64,000 nucleotides of DNA. Origin: DATEGZ01 sp035279905. GTDB taxonomy: Bacteria; Acidobacteriota; Vicinamibacteria; Vicinamibacterales; SCN-69-37. The stretch is taken from contig DATEGZ010000217.1 of assembly GCA_035279905.1 (NCBI GenBank), forward strand, positions 62,001 to 126,000, given 5' to 3'. Shown here piece after piece: positions 51,901 to 60,710 of the stretch; the first letter of the stretch is position 1, and each line of letters begins with the position of its first letter. Position numbers and translations under genes: made by a program. The notes under the pieces are model-generated. The model had not been told where the DNA came from. It saw nothing but the letters and a program-made list of their open reading frames with translations, and made no database searches.

Positions 51901-53072
51901 GCCGTCAAGCGATCACGTGCGTGGCCCCGATTTTTCCGACGCCGTGGATGCCGGAGAGCGGAGCCTTCCTCGAGAACCTGGCCGACGTCATGTCCGATGA
52001 AGGCCTCGGCGTGCAGGTCGTAGCGCCGATGAGCCTCGGCAAGCAACTTCGCGAACGGGCCCAGCACGGCAGACGTGAGATGATCGCCGCGCCGAAGTAC
52101 CGGGTCGTGCGGCCCCGGTTCGTCGAACTGCCGCAACGTCTCGTGGGCCTGAACGCCGCGTCGCGACGAATCAACGAGCAGCTGTTCCGCGGGGCCGTGA
52201 CGCGCGGCCTGGCCGGCTGCCCGGATCCCGTGACCTGCGTGTACGCGCACTTCTGGGTCGGCGCGTTCGCCGTGCACCGCTGGTGTCGCGCCCGTGGCGT
52301 GCCGTACTTTGTCGAGCTGCAGGAATCAGGTATCCGGGGCTTTCTCGATCCGGCGGGGGACCCGCGCGAGCTTCGGATCCTGCGCGATTCAGCCGGCGTG
52401 GTGTGCGTGTCGCAGGACAACGTGCGTTTTCTGACGGAAACGGGCGTCGCGCCGAACACGCGGGTCGCGTACCTGCCGAATGGTTTCGATCGGCGGCGGT
52501 TCGCGCCCCGCGATCGGCACGCGTCCCGCCGGACGCTTGGTCTGCCGGAGCACGGAGCGATCGTGGCGTTCGTCGGGCACTTCATCGAGCGGAAGGGGCC
52601 GCTTCGCGTGCTGAAAGCGCTGGAACAGACGACCGACGCCAGGGGCGTGTTCCTGGGCCGCGGCCCGCAGTGGCCGTCCGGCCCGCGCGTGCTGCACGCG
52701 GGGCCGGTGCTCAACGCCGAGCTTCCCACCTGGCTGTCGGCGGCCGATGCGTTCGTGTTGCCGAGTCTGGCAGAGGGGCTGGCCAACGTGATCGTCGAAG
52801 CGATGGCCTGCGGGTTGCCGCTCGTCGTCTCGGACCGGCCCTTCAACCGCGATTTTCTGACCGAGCGCGAAGCCGTGTTCGTCGATCCCGAGTCCGTGCC
52901 GTCGATCGCGGACGGACTGGCGTCCGTGCTGTCGTCTGAGCGCCGGCGGCAGGAACTTGGCGCCGGCGCGCTGGCACGGTCGCGCGCGTTCAGCCTGCAG
53001 GAGCGGGTCCGCGGCATTCGCGAATTCGTGTTCGCCGCCAGCGGCGCGGGAGGAGCCGATCGGTGCGCGTGA
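51897..53072 (+). CDS. glycosyltransferase family 4 protein
   Basis: 391 residues from ATG 51897 (ATGA overlap). GT-B fold with the donor-binding half carrying AIVAFVGHFIERKGPLRVLK, LPSLAEGLANVIVEAMACGL and VVSDRPFNRDFL. The E-x7-E motif is EGLANVIVE. It is expected to add a hexose or hexosamine to the lipid-linked acceptor. The C-terminus overlaps the GTG of the 2-epimerase gene by 10 bp. Confidence 0.87.
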   Translation: MSRQAITCVAPIFPTPWMPESGAFLENLADVMSDEGLGVQVVAPMSLGKQLRERAQHGRREMIAAPKYRVVRPRFVELPQRLVGLNAASRRINEQLFRGAVTRGLAGCPDPVTCVYAHFWVGAFAVHRWCRARGVPYFVELQESGIRGFLDPAGDPRELRILRDSAGVVCVSQDNVRFLTETGVAPNTRVAYLPNGFDRRRFAPRDRHASRRTLGLPEHGAIVAFVGHFIERKGPLRVLKALEQTTDARGVFLGRGPQWPSGPRVLHAGPVLNAELPTWLSAADAFVLPSLAEGLANVIVEAMACGLPLVVSDRPFNRDFLTEREAVFVDPESVPSIADGLASVLSSERRRQELGAGALARSRAFSLQERVRGIREFVFAASGAGGADRCA

Positions 53073-54172
53073 TCTGCGTCGCCGGCGCCCGTCCGAACTT
53101 CATGAAGATCTCGCCGATCGTGCGGGCGCTCCGCGCGGCCGGGCACACGCCCGTGCTCGTCCACACGGGGCAGCACTACGACCTGCAGATGTCCGGCGCG
53201 TTCTTTCAGGATCTTGATCTGCCGGCCCCGGATTTCGATCTCGAAGTAGGGTCGGGCAGCCACGCTCAGCAGACGGCGAGAGTCATGGAGCGATTCGAGC
53301 CGATCGTCGTGCAGGTCCGCCCCGATTGGGTGATCGTCGTCGGCGACGTGAACTCGACGCTGGCGTGCGCGCTGGTGACGGCCCAGCTCAGGCCGGCGTT
53401 GGGTTGCCGGCTGGCGCATGTCGAAGCGGGCCTTCGAAGTCACGACTGGACCATGCCTGAGGAGCTCAACCGCGCGGTGACCGATCGCGTGGCCGACCTG
53501 CTGCTCACGCCCTCGGCCGACGCGGAGCCGAATCTGGCCAGGGAGGGCCTCGACGATCGCGCGGTGTTCGTCGGCAACGTGATGATTGACACGCTGCTGC
53601 ACCAGCTTGCTCGCGCCCAGGCCCTGGACGTGCCCGGCCGTCTCGGCCTCGAGCGAGGCGCGTACGCGGTGTGCACGATCCACCGGCCGTCGAACGTCGA
53701 TGACCCTGACGCGCTCTCTGTGATTCTCACCGGGCTCGCGCGCATCAGCCGCGAGCTGCCCGTCGTGCTGCCGATTCATCCGCGCACTCTCAAGAACGCG
53801 GAAGCGTTCGGCGCGCGCGAATTGCTCGCATCGCTCCGCGTGAGCGATCCGCTCGGCTATCGGGAAATGCTCTCGCTCACGGACGGCGCAGCCGTTGTCC
53901 TCACGGATTCCGGCGGTCTGCAGGAAGAGACGACGGTGCTGGGCGTGCCGTGCGTCACTTTGCGCGCGCAGACCGAGCGGCCATCGACGATCACGCACGG
54001 TACCAATCGCCTCGCTCCCTGGCCGCTCACGGTCGACGGGATCGTCGACGCGTGCCGGTCGGCCAAGGCGGTCGGCCGTCGCGGTCTCGGCGAGCGAGTA
54101 CCAGAAGGGTGGGATGGACAGGCCGCGGCGCGGGTGGTGGCCGCGCTCGACGCAGCCAAGGGCCCCAAATGA
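53063..54172 (+). CDS. wecB: non-hydrolysing UDP-GlcNAc 2-epimerase
   Basis: 369 residues from a GTG start at 53063 with a strong GGGAGGAG about six bases upstream. Family motifs are VAGARPNFMK, HTGQHYDLQM, VVGDVNSTL, HVEAGLRSHDWTMPEELNR, IHRPSNVDD and LTDSGGLQEE. It interconverts UDP-GlcNAc and UDP-ManNAc. Because the same block contains a WbpG-like amidotransferase, a WbpI-like activity on a 2,3-diacetamido-glucuronate is an alternative, but the motifs do not distinguish them. Confidence 0.88.
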   Translation: MRVICVAGARPNFMKISPIVRALRAAGHTPVLVHTGQHYDLQMSGAFFQDLDLPAPDFDLEVGSGSHAQQTARVMERFEPIVVQVRPDWVIVVGDVNSTLACALVTAQLRPALGCRLAHVEAGLRSHDWTMPEELNRAVTDRVADLLLTPSADAEPNLAREGLDDRAVFVGNVMIDTLLHQLARAQALDVPGRLGLERGAYAVCTIHRPSNVDDPDALSVILTGLARISRELPVVLPIHPRTLKNAEAFGARELLASLRVSDPLGYREMLSLTDGAAVVLTDSGGLQEETTVLGVPCVTLRAQTERPSTITHGTNRLAPWPLTVDGIVDACRSAKAVGRRGLGERVPEGWDGQAAARVVAALDAAKGPK

Positions 54173-55386
54173 GGATCGCCGTGGTCTCCACGTTCTACTC
54201 GGAGGGGATGGGATACACGGAGAACTGCCTGCCAAGGGCGTTGGCCGCGCTCGGGCACGACGTGCACGTCATCACGACGGTCTTCAACGTGTACGGCAAC
54301 GAGGCCGATTATGCGAAGACCTACCGCGCGTTCCTGGGTCCAAACCGCGTGAGCCCCGGCCGCTCGAGCGCGGACGGTTTCCAGGTCCATCGGCTCGACG
54401 CGAACGTGGTCGGGGGCTACGTCGTGCCGCGCGGTCTCGCGGCCAAGGTCCGGGAGATCGCACCGGACGTCGTGCACTCGTTGGAGATCGCGTCCGTCCC
54501 GACCTACGAGCTGGCGTGGCAGCGGATGTTCCGGCGCTTCGCTTTGTTCTGCGAGACTCACCAGCACATGTCGGTCGTCAAGCCGTTCCTCACGCAGCCA
54601 GGATCGTTCCTGCGGAAGGCGTCCTATCGCATGACGCGCACGCTGCCGACGCACCTGGCGAGCCTGGCGGTGGAGAAGTGCTACGCGATTGCGCCGGATT
54701 GCGCCGAGGTCGCCGCGCGGTTCTACGGCGTGCCCCGGGAGAAGATCAAGCTGCAGTCGCTCGGGGCGGACACGGAGCTGTTTCATCCGGTCGAGACGTC
54801 CGCCGATGAGTCGGCACGGTCGGACCTGCGCCGCCGGCTTGGATTTGCGGACGACGACGTCGTCTGCGTGTACAGCGGCCGGTTCTCGGAGGACAAGAAC
54901 CCGCTGCTGCTTGCTCGCGCGATCGACAGACTGCCCGACCAGGCGCCGGTGTTCCGCGCGCTGTTCATCGGCGACGGCGTCCAGCGGGACGAGATCGCGT
55001 CCTGCCGCCACACGAAGATTCTCGGGTTCATGAAACACCGCAGCCTGGCGGAGCACTACCGTGCCGCGGATCTCGCCGTGTGGCCGACGCAGGAGTCCAT
55101 GTCGATGCTCGACGCGGCGTCGACCGGCCTCCCGATCGTCGTGTCGAACCGGATCGGCGCGGTGGACCGCGTGAGCGGCAACGGTCGGACGTACGTCGAA
55201 GGCGACGTCGACAGTCTGGCGGACGCGCTCACGAGTCTCGCTTCCCGCGAAGAACGTCGAGCGCTGGGCGCGGCCGGCCGGCGGAAGATGCTCGCGGGTT
55301 CCAACTGGGCGCGCTATGCGCAAGCCGTCGAGGCGGACTACCATAGCGCCCTGTCGCGGGCAGTGCAGCCGGCTCGATCCGCATGA
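54169..55386 (+). CDS. glycosyltransferase family 4 protein
   Basis: 405 residues from ATG 54169 (ATGA overlap). N-terminal VVSTFYSEGMGYTENCLPRA, a middle LGADTELFHPVET segment, then VVCVYSGRFSEDKNPLLLAR and WPTQESMSMLDAASTGLPIV, which stand for the GT4 donor site. One of three consecutive or near-consecutive glycosyltransferases here; specificity is not readable. Confidence 0.84.
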   Translation: MRIAVVSTFYSEGMGYTENCLPRALAALGHDVHVITTVFNVYGNEADYAKTYRAFLGPNRVSPGRSSADGFQVHRLDANVVGGYVVPRGLAAKVREIAPDVVHSLEIASVPTYELAWQRMFRRFALFCETHQHMSVVKPFLTQPGSFLRKASYRMTRTLPTHLASLAVEKCYAIAPDCAEVAARFYGVPREKIKLQSLGADTELFHPVETSADESARSDLRRRLGFADDDVVCVYSGRFSEDKNPLLLARAIDRLPDQAPVFRALFIGDGVQRDEIASCRHTKILGFMKHRSLAEHYRAADLAVWPTQESMSMLDAASTGLPIVVSNRIGAVDRVSGNGRTYVEGDVDSLADALTSLASREERRALGAAGRRKMLAGSNWARYAQAVEADYHSALSRAVQPARSA

Positions 55387-56480
55387 AGGTCCTGTTCATT
55401 GCGCCGTTGCCGCCACCCACGCACGGGCAGTCACTTGCGTCCGACGTGCTCTATCAGAGGCTGCGTGACGGGAACGACGTGAGAGTCGTGAACATGGCGG
55501 AGCCTCCCGCGAGGCACGTGTGGGACAAGCTCCGCCGAGTGCTGACGGTGCTCACGTTCATGGGGGGCGTCCTCAGCAAGAAGCGTGGTGTCGACGTTGT
55601 CTACTTGTCGATCTCCGAATCGCTGCTGGGCAACCTGAAGGACCTGTGCATCTACACCTTGTGCCTCGGACAACTCGATCGGATGTACATCCACCTGCTG
55701 GGAGGCGCCGGCATCAAGCGGATTCTCGAGAAACGAGGCGTCCGATATCGGCTGAACAAGTTCTTCATTGGCCGGTTGGCCGGCGTGATTGTCGAGGGGC
55801 GGACGCAGGCCGCGGTGTTTTCGGGACTTATCGACGACGGCAAGGTCCATGTCATCGCGAATTTTGCCGAAGAGTTCCTGTTTGTCACGGAACAGGAGGT
55901 GCGGCAGAAGTTTCGCGACACGAGCGTGCTCCGCGTGCTGTTTCTCAGCAATCTGTACCGGGGCAAGGGGCACAACGAGCTCGTGGAGGCGTATCTCGGT
56001 CTGCCCGTCGATCTGCGGCAACGAATCTCGATCGTCTTCGTCGGCGGCTTCGAATCGGCCAGACTCCGCGAGGAGTTCCTTCAACGCATCGGCGGTCACG
56101 CCGGGCTGATCTACCAGGGAACCTTCATCGGCGGCGTGGACAAGAAGAAGCTGTACGGCCAGACTCACGTGTTTTGTCTGCCGACGTACTATCCGTACGA
56201 AGGGCAACCCATCAGCATTCTGGAGGCTTACGCGACCGGCTGCGTCGTGATCACGACCGGACACAGCGGGATTCCCGACGTGTTTCGCGATGGCGTCAAC
56301 GGTTACGCCGTGGCGGCACAATCATCCGAGGCCATCAGGAAGGTGCTCGAGGAGATCGCTCGGGACCCGCGCCCCCTCGTTGAGATGGCCGTGACGAATC
56401 GCAATATGGCCCGCGAGCGATTCCGCACCGACATCTTCCAATCGTCCTTGACGAAGATTCTGGAAAGGCGCGCCGGCTGA
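55383..56480 (+). CDS. glycosyltransferase family 4 protein
   Basis: 365 residues. Starts MKVLFIAPLPPPTHGQSLAS, with LRVLFLSNLYRGKGHNELVE at the domain boundary, and PTYYPYEGQPISILEAYATG followed by VVITTGHSGIPDVF as the donor-binding motif. Overlaps the previous gene by 4 bp. Its base composition looks slightly less G+C-rich than its neighbours, which may mean a separate origin; that impression was not measured. Confidence 0.84.
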   Translation: MKVLFIAPLPPPTHGQSLASDVLYQRLRDGNDVRVVNMAEPPARHVWDKLRRVLTVLTFMGGVLSKKRGVDVVYLSISESLLGNLKDLCIYTLCLGQLDRMYIHLLGGAGIKRILEKRGVRYRLNKFFIGRLAGVIVEGRTQAAVFSGLIDDGKVHVIANFAEEFLFVTEQEVRQKFRDTSVLRVLFLSNLYRGKGHNELVEAYLGLPVDLRQRISIVFVGGFESARLREEFLQRIGGHAGLIYQGTFIGGVDKKKLYGQTHVFCLPTYYPYEGQPISILEAYATGCVVITTGHSGIPDVFRDGVNGYAVAAQSSEAIRKVLEEIARDPRPLVEMAVTNRNMARERFRTDIFQSSLTKILERRAG

Positions 56481-56481
56481 C

Positions 56482-57489
56482 ATGGAAGCTGAGTCCTCGA
56501 CACTGACGTCCGTGTGGGCCAATCGCAAGGTGCTCGTCACCGGCGGCCTCGGGTTTCTCGGCAGCAGCCTGGCCGTGCGGCTGGCCGAGTCCGGGGCCCA
56601 CGTCACGGTCATCGACAACCTGACTCCGCTGTACGGAGGGAACCGGTTCAACATTTCCGCGGCGGCTGACAAGATCGAAGTCATCGTCGACGACGTCAGG
56701 AACCTGGACGTGATGCGGCCGTTGATCGCCGGGGCCGACACCATGTTCCACCTCGCCGCCCAGGTGAGCTACATCGACAGCCTGTCCATGCCGTACGAGG
56801 ATCTCGATCTCAATGCGAGGGCCACCCTGGCGATCCTCGAGTGCAGCCGCGCGCTGAATCCGCGCCTGCGTATTCTGTTTTCGAGCTCGCGGATGACCTA
56901 TGGCAAGGTGGAGGCGGAGCTGATCACCGAGACCAGCCCGACGAACCCGCTGAGCCTCTACGGGATTCACAAGCTCACGGCGGAAAAATACCTGCTGATG
57001 TATTTCAAGGACTTCGGCATTCCGACCACCATCCTCAGGCTGACGAATCCGTACGGGCCGCGTCAGCAGATCAAACACAGCAAGTACTCGCTGGTCGGAT
57101 GGTTCGTCCGGCAGGCGATGGACGGCAAGGTCATCAAGATTTTCGGAGACGGCGGTCAACTGCGCGACTACGTCTTCGTCGACGACGTCGTCGAGGCCAT
57201 GCTGCGATGCGCGGCGACGCCGCGGGCGGCCGGAGAAGTAATCAACGTCGGCTCGGGCCAGTCCACCAGGTTCCGGGACATGGTCACCGCTGTCCTCGCG
57301 TGCGTGAATCGCGGACGGGCGGAGTTCGTGCCGTGGCCGGAAAACTACGAACGCGTCGAAACCGGCGACATCTCCCTGGATATCTCGAAATTGATGGGGC
57401 TGACGTCGTGGCGTCCGCGGCATTCGCTCGAGGATGGCATCCAGCGGACGTTCGAGTACTACTCGAGACACGCCGCGCATTACATCTAG
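56482..57489 (+). CDS. NAD-dependent epimerase/dehydratase
   Basis: 335 residues. VTGGLGFLGSSLAVRL is the NAD motif, FSSSRMTYG and YGIHK the catalytic region, and IFGDGGQLRDYVFVDDVVEA the C-terminal epimerase signature. The 28 residues before the Rossmann motif are slightly longer than usual. It is probably a UDP-sugar 4-epimerase or related enzyme of the second glycan. The start is one base after the previous stop. Confidence 0.83.
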   Translation: MEAESSTLTSVWANRKVLVTGGLGFLGSSLAVRLAESGAHVTVIDNLTPLYGGNRFNISAAADKIEVIVDDVRNLDVMRPLIAGADTMFHLAAQVSYIDSLSMPYEDLDLNARATLAILECSRALNPRLRILFSSSRMTYGKVEAELITETSPTNPLSLYGIHKLTAEKYLLMYFKDFGIPTTILRLTNPYGPRQQIKHSKYSLVGWFVRQAMDGKVIKIFGDGGQLRDYVFVDDVVEAMLRCAATPRAAGEVINVGSGQSTRFRDMVTAVLACVNRGRAEFVPWPENYERVETGDISLDISKLMGLTSWRPRHSLEDGIQRTFEYYSRHAAHYI

Positions 57490-57500
57490 AGAACGCGACC

Positions 57501-58202
57501 ATGAGCGCCATTCGATCGACGTACCGGCGGATGCGCTGGATGATCAATCGCGCCATCGGACGCGACGTGCGTTTTCCCGTGCAGACGCGCATCCGGTCCG
57601 AACGCCACGGCAGCGATGCCGGGGAATGGTGGATTCACCCCGACGGCCTGGGGCCATCGTCGATCGTGTATTCGCTCGGCGTCGGCACCGACATCACGTT
57701 CGATCTGTCGCTCATCGACGCCTACCGGCTCTCGGTCCACGCGTTCGATCCGACGCCGGGCGCGATCGCCTATGTGGAGAGCCAACGGTTGCCGCCCGGC
57801 TTCCGCGCGCACCCGATCGGCGTCGCCAACCGCGATGGCCGCGCGATGTTCTTTCCGCCGGCAAATCCGAACCACATCTCGCACACCCTGCTCCAGCGGC
57901 CGGAGACGGGCGCGCGGGCGATCGAGGTGGAGGTTCGGCGGCTCTCGACGATCATGGGTGACCTCGGGCACCAGCGCATCGACGTGCTGAAGATGGACAT
58001 CGAAGGGGCCGAGTACGACGTGCTGGAGGACGTAGTCGCCAGCCGCCTGGCGGTGGGGCAGATCCTGGTCGAGTTCCACCATCGGTTTCCCGGCGTCGGA
58101 CTCGAAAGGACCCGGCGGGCCGTCGCCGGCCTCCACGCGGCGGGGTACCGCATTTTCTTCGCGTCGGACAGCGGCGAAGAGTACAGCTTCATCAGGCAGT
58201 AA
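57501..58202 (+). CDS. FkbM-family methyltransferase
   Basis: 233 residues from ATG 57501. Motif I is replaced by the FkbM-style IVYSLGVGTDITFDLSLID, with VHAFDPTPGAIAYV next and the conserved DVLKMDIEGAEYDVLEDV near the C-terminus. These enzymes methylate hydroxyl groups of sugars or polyketides. It sits between an epimerase and the WbpG-like gene. Confidence 0.87.
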   Translation: MSAIRSTYRRMRWMINRAIGRDVRFPVQTRIRSERHGSDAGEWWIHPDGLGPSSIVYSLGVGTDITFDLSLIDAYRLSVHAFDPTPGAIAYVESQRLPPGFRAHPIGVANRDGRAMFFPPANPNHISHTLLQRPETGARAIEVEVRRLSTIMGDLGHQRIDVLKMDIEGAEYDVLEDVVASRLAVGQILVEFHHRFPGVGLERTRRAVAGLHAAGYRIFFASDSGEEYSFIRQ

Positions 58203-58222
58203 GATTCGGTGGATCGAGGACC

Positions 58223-59362
58223 ATGTCGGATCGGCCTTATCAAGTTTGCGGCAACTGCATCATGGACACGTCGGACTCGAACATCACGTTCGACGCCCGC
58301 GGCTGGTGCGACTACTGCAACAACTTCTACGACAACATCCTCCCCAACTGGCACCCCGACGAGATCGGCGCCCGCGAGCTCGCCCGCGAGGTCGAGGAGA
58401 TCAAGCGAGCCGGGAAGGCCCGGGACTACGACTGCGTGATCGGCCTGAGCGGCGGCATCGACAGCTCGTACGTGACGTATCTCGCCAAGGAAAAGCTCGG
58501 CTTGCGCCCGCTGCTGCTCCACGTGGACGCCGGGTGGAACTCGCAACAGGCCGTCAACAACATCGAGAAGCTGGTCGACGGGCTCGGCCTGGACCTGCAC
58601 ACCGAAGTCGTGGACTGGCTCGAGATGCGCGATCTTCAACTGGCGTTCTTCAAGGCCCAGGTGCCGCACCTCGACACGCCGCAGGATCACGCGTTCTTTG
58701 CGGGGCTGTACAATTTCGCCGCCAAGCACGGCGTGAAATACATCCTGACCGGCGCCAACTACTCGACCGAGTGCGTCCGCGAGCCGCTCGAGTGGCACTA
58801 CCACGCGTCCGATCTGCGGCAGCTCAGAGACATCCATCGCCGCTTCGGGTCGAGGCCCCTCAGGACCTTCCCGTTGGCCGACATCTTCACCTACAAGCTG
58901 CGCTACCGCTACATGAACGGCGTGCGCGTGGTGAAGCCGCTGAACTACGTCCCCTACGTCAAAGAGGAGGCGATGCAACTGCTCGTCGCCCGCTTCGGCT
59001 GGCAGCGTTACGCCCACAAGCACTACGAATCGCGGTTCACGCGGTTCTACGAAGGCTACTGGTTGCCGACGAAGTTCGGGTACGACAAGCGCCGCGCGCA
59101 TTTTTCGAGCCTGATCCTCACGAAGCAGATGACGCGGGCCGAGGCGCTCGAAAAGATCAGCCAGCGCGCCTACGACGATGAGACCATCGCGCACGATTTC
59201 GAGTACGTCGCGACGAAGCTCGACATCAGCGTCGACGCGCTGCGCGAGCTGATGAAAGGGCCGAATCGCAGCTATCGCGATTACCGGAACAGCATGGCGA
59301 TGATCAACGCGGGCACGCAGGTCCTCCGGCTGCTCGGCGTGCAGCGGGCCATCATTCGATGA
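58223..59362 (+). CDS. wbpG: N-acetyl sugar amidotransferase (WbpG/PseA type)
   Basis: 379 residues. Zinc-ribbon cysteines Cys9/Cys12 (CGNC) and Cys29/Cys32 (CDYC) are followed by the ATP-pyrophosphatase loop SGGIDS (76-81) and VDAGWNSQQAVNNIEKLVDG, as in the N-acetyl sugar amidotransferase group. WbpG-type enzymes take ammonia from a dedicated HisH/HisF pair and convert an N-acetyl group to an acetamidino group on a nucleotide sugar. HisH and a HisF paralogue occur 3.3 kb downstream. Overlaps the next methyltransferase gene by 4 bp. Confidence 0.9.
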   Translation: MSDRPYQVCGNCIMDTSDSNITFDARGWCDYCNNFYDNILPNWHPDEIGARELAREVEEIKRAGKARDYDCVIGLSGGIDSSYVTYLAKEKLGLRPLLLHVDAGWNSQQAVNNIEKLVDGLGLDLHTEVVDWLEMRDLQLAFFKAQVPHLDTPQDHAFFAGLYNFAAKHGVKYILTGANYSTECVREPLEWHYHASDLRQLRDIHRRFGSRPLRTFPLADIFTYKLRYRYMNGVRVVKPLNYVPYVKEEAMQLLVARFGWQRYAHKHYESRFTRFYEGYWLPTKFGYDKRRAHFSSLILTKQMTRAEALEKISQRAYDDETIAHDFEYVATKLDISVDALRELMKGPNRSYRDYRNSMAMINAGTQVLRLLGVQRAIIR

Positions 59363-59886
59363 GCGAGTCTGGCCGGATGGATCTGCTGGAGAGTTGGCGG
59401 CGGCGCAAAGTGTTGCCGCACATTCGCGGGCGACTGCTCGACATCGGCTGCGGGTTCAACAACCTCGTGCGCAGCTACGACGGGCCGGGCGTGGGCATCG
59501 ACGTGTTCCCCTGGCCAGGCGTCAACGTGCTCGTCGGCGCCGCGGATCGCCTCCCGTTCGACAGCGGGTCGTTCGACACCGTGACCGTCATCGCCGCGTT
59601 GAACCACATTCCCAACCGGGACGCCGCCCTGCGCGACATGCACCGGGTGCTTCGCCCCAGGGGACGCGTGATCGTCACGATGATCGGTCCCCTTACCGGC
59701 ATCATCGCCCACGTCTTGTTCACGCAGGACGAAGCCGCGCGCGGCGGCATGCGGGACGGCGAACGGAAAGGGCTGCGCCATCACGATGTCATGACGCTGC
59801 TGTCCTCGACCGGGTTCGTGATCCGTCGCGTCGAATCGTTTCAGTTCTGGCTCAATCGCGTCTACATCGCGGAGAAGGGCGCGTGA
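59359..59886 (+). CDS. small class I SAM-dependent methyltransferase
   Basis: 175 residues. RLLDIGCGFNNLVRSYDGPG is SAM motif I; DRLPFDSGSFDTVTVIAALN and VLRPRGRVIVTMIGPLTGII follow the Methyltransf_11 order. The C-terminal domain is minimal. It is the last gene of the twelve-gene block; a 13-bp gap separates it from the convergent GT2 gene. Substrate unknown. Confidence 0.8.
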   Translation: MSESGRMDLLESWRRRKVLPHIRGRLLDIGCGFNNLVRSYDGPGVGIDVFPWPGVNVLVGAADRLPFDSGSFDTVTVIAALNHIPNRDAALRDMHRVLRPRGRVIVTMIGPLTGIIAHVLFTQDEAARGGMRDGERKGLRHHDVMTLLSSTGFVIRRVESFQFWLNRVYIAEKGA

Positions 59887-59899
59887 CGCCCAGGCGGCC

Positions 59900-60661
59900 C
59901 TAGCGCTTGGCCGGGGCCGACGTGTCGCTGGCCTCCACGAATTCCGGATTCGCGACGAGACTCGTGTCCGCGCGGCCGAAGCGATGCTGAAACAACACCT
60001 GCAGGGCGCGGACACCGTCGCGCCAGTTGATCTTCTTGCCCGCGGCGCGCGATCGGGGATTGAAGGAGACCGGTTGTTCGTCGATGCGGTGCCCGGCGAG
60101 CAGCAGCTTCGCGGTGATCTCCGGTTCGATGTCGAATCGATCCGACCGGAGATTGAGCGATCTCGCCACGTCGGCGCGCATGATCTTGTAGCAGGTCTCC
60201 ATGTCCGTGATCGCCGACCCGAACAGCGCGTTCGTGACGCCGGTCAGCAGGCGATTGGCCGCGATGGTGAGCCAGGGCGCCGCCGGCCGGCCCCCGAGAA
60301 AGCGCGAGCCGTACACGACGACCGACTCCCCGCGCAGAATCGGATGGACGAGGCGCGGAAGGTCGGCGGGGTCGAGCTCCAGGTCGGCGTCCTGAATCGC
60401 GATCACGTCGCCCGCGGCTTGTGACAGGCCAAGCCGGATGGCGCTGCCCTTGCCGCCATTCCTGACGGCGTGCAGGACCCGCAATCCCGATCGCCATCCC
60501 AAGGTGTCGAGACCGTCGCGCGTCCCATCGGTCGAGCCGTCGTTGACGACCAGAACTTCCCGGTCCGCGGGCATCTCGACCTGGAGGAGCCGCTCGAGCA
60601 GCGGCAAGACCGTCTGCTCCTCGTTGTAGACCGGAACGATGATTGAGACGAGTGAGGCCAC
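59900..60661 (-). CDS. glycosyltransferase family 2 (polyprenyl-phosphate sugar synthase-like)
   Basis: 253 residues. GT-A fold: SIIVPVYNEEQTVLPLLERL, VVNDGSTDGT, the DxD-like IQDADLELDP and YGSRFLGG match dolichol/polyprenyl-phosphate mannosyltransferase-type enzymes. No C-terminal membrane helices are seen, so it is the soluble type. It could charge undecaprenyl phosphate with a sugar for the neighbouring GT-C-like membrane protein, whose start lies 1.9 kb upstream on the same strand. The 49-bp gap between them shows no clear signal. Confidence 0.87.
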   Translation of the reverse strand: MASLVSIIVPVYNEEQTVLPLLERLLQVEMPADREVLVVNDGSTDGTRDGLDTLGWRSGLRVLHAVRNGGKGSAIRLGLSQAAGDVIAIQDADLELDPADLPRLVHPILRGESVVVYGSRFLGGRPAAPWLTIAANRLLTGVTNALFGSAITDMETCYKIMRADVARSLNLRSDRFDIEPEITAKLLLAGHRIDEQPVSFNPRSRAAGKKINWRDGVRALQVLFQHRFGRADTSLVANPEFVEASDTSAPAKR

Positions 60662-60710
60662 GCCGCCGCCGCATTACAGCACAACGCACGGCAACTGTGA
60701 ATGCGGAACG

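Noticed and set aside
51905..54235. 776-residue open frame on the minus strand
   Set aside because: Antisense to a glycosyltransferase and the 2-epimerase gene, both with clear family motifs.
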